From NCBI GenBank assembly GCA_905221375.1, contig CAJNCY010000002.1, positions 1-64,000 of the forward strand: DNA of 64,000 nucleotides, written 5' to 3'. Source of the DNA: a bacterium. GTDB taxonomy: Bacteria; Bacillota; Bacilli; Lactobacillales; Streptococcaceae. The stretch's first letter is position 1. Every line of letters begins with the position of its first letter. Shown piece after piece: positions 63,412 to 64,000 of the stretch. A program made the position numbers and the translations under genes. The notes beneath the pieces are model-generated. The model saw nothing but the letters and a program-made list of their open reading frames with translations, had not been told where the DNA came from and made no database searches.

Positions 63412-64000
63412 TTAGTCTTCAAATCCATTTGGATGCTTGCTTTGCCAACGCCATGCGTCTTCACACATTTGAGTAATGTCAAGTTCTGCTTCCCAGCCAA
63501 GTTCTGCTTTGGCTTTTGCTGGGTCTGAATAGCAGGCTGCGATGTCACCTGGGCGACGGTCTACAATGCGGTAAGGAATTGGGCGTCCCACTGCTTTTTC
63601 CATGTTTTGGATAATTTCAAGAACTGAGTAGCCTTTCCCTGTTCCAAGGTTATAGACATTTAGACCTGAACCTTTTTGAATTTTTTTCAGAGCTGCAACG
63701 TGACCTTTAGCTAAATCGACAACGTGGATATAGTCACGAACACCAGTTCCATCTTCCGTATCGTAATCATCTCCAAACACTTGCACTTGCTCTAATTTTC
63801 CAACGGCTACTTGAGTCACATATGGCAAGAGGTTGTTTGGAATACCATTTGGATTTTCTCCCAAATCACCACTCTCATGCGCTCCGATTGGGTTAAAGTA
63901 ACGAAGCAAGACCACATTCCATTCTGAGTCTGCTTTGTAAATATCCGTCAAAATTTCCTCTAGCATAAGCTTAGTGCGGCCATATGGGTTGGTCACTGAA
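63412..64000 (-). CDS. galE: UDP-glucose 4-epimerase, C-terminal part
   Basis: About 196 residues to the window edge; the N-terminal NAD-binding part lies beyond. [15 protein letters not shown] contains the YxxxK catalytic pair, followed by [67 protein letters not shown] and [22 protein letters not shown]. Interconverts UDP-glucose and UDP-galactose. Followed directly by the glycosyltransferase gene. Confidence 0.95.
   Translation of the reverse strand, partial: SVTNPYGRTKLMLEEILTDIYKADSEWNVVLLRYFNPIGAHESGDLGENPNGIPNNLLPYVTQVAVGKLEQVQVFGDDYDTEDGTGVRDYIHVVDLAKGHVAALKKIQKGSGLNVYNLGTGKGYSVLEIIQNMEKAVGRPIPYRIVDRRPGDIAACYSDPAKAKAELGWEAELDITQMCEDAWRWQSKHPNGFED

Noticed and set aside
63411..63548. 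46-residue N-terminal extension of the glycosyltransferase
   Set aside because: It overlaps the end of galE in another frame; the GT-A fold starts at MSIIVPCLNEEE.

Overview
The window looks like chromosome of a mitis-group Streptococcus, S. mitis or a very close relative of S. pneumoniae. Reasons: seven BOX repeats, a PrtA-type subtilase, the vex/vnc locus, CodY, and housekeeping proteins that read almost exactly as I remember the pneumococcal ones. Most genes are on the minus strand. From memory, blocks that lie far apart in S. pneumoniae TIGR4 (nagB/hprK, prtA/fba/vncRS/vex, codY to galE) are adjacent here. That mosaic order favours S. mitis or a rearranged relative; I could not check it by alignment.

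Layout. 1-13.7 kb: two giant YSIRK-type surface proteins on the minus strand. The first runs off the left edge and carries a 1,788-bp tandem duplication. The second is a complete 2,303-residue LPNTG protein with a lipase-like domain and long repeats. 14.0-17.1 kb: hprK-lgt-DUF948-YtxH operon, a BOX and rpsU. 17.2-18.7 kb: an IS30-family insertion sequence among degenerate copies of its own ends. 18.8-20.7 kb: nagB with a NagR-type operator, and queA. 20.7-25.5 kb: a five-gene operon, mnmL-mnmM-small protein-Na+/H+ antiporter-YihY. 25.5-26.5 kb: two small membrane proteins. 26.9-33.5 kb: prtA. 33.8-34.1 kb: a broken threonine tRNA gene split by a BOX. 34.2-36.8 kb: an ABC exporter. 37.2-47.0 kb: fba, vncS-vncR, a LysM/proline-rich secreted protein inserted beside a pep27 remnant, and vex3-vex2-vex1. 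47.1-48.7 kb: tRNA-Leu(AAG), pncA, codY. 48.8-55.7 kb: a candidate sRNA, the DEAD-box helicase cshA, har, murT-gatD, pepQ. 55.8-64 kb: an acetyltransferase, truA-pdxK-ECF S component, MFS transporter, phnA-Pr6Pr, LysM protein-cmk, ferredoxin, a family 2 glycosyltransferase and the end of galE.

Themes. Surface biology dominates the left half (three giant wall proteins and a LysM protein). The central block is envelope stress and export (Vnc/Vex, ABC exporter). The right block combines global nutrient regulation (CodY), peptidoglycan amidation (MurT-GatD), oxidant defence (Har) and tRNA modification (MnmL/M, QueA, TruA).

Most notable observations: all seven BOX elements have identical 3-bp T-N-A flanks on both sides, as expected of target-site duplications, and in two cases the duplicated triplet is a stop codon; one BOX splits a tRNA-Thr-like gene; a 5'-truncated pep27 remnant sits at a cassette junction and contains the likely vncRS -10 box; and a perfect-consensus promoter plus terminator beside codY marks a candidate small RNA. 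Nothing was searched or computed beyond reading the sequence; comparisons with named genomes are from memory.
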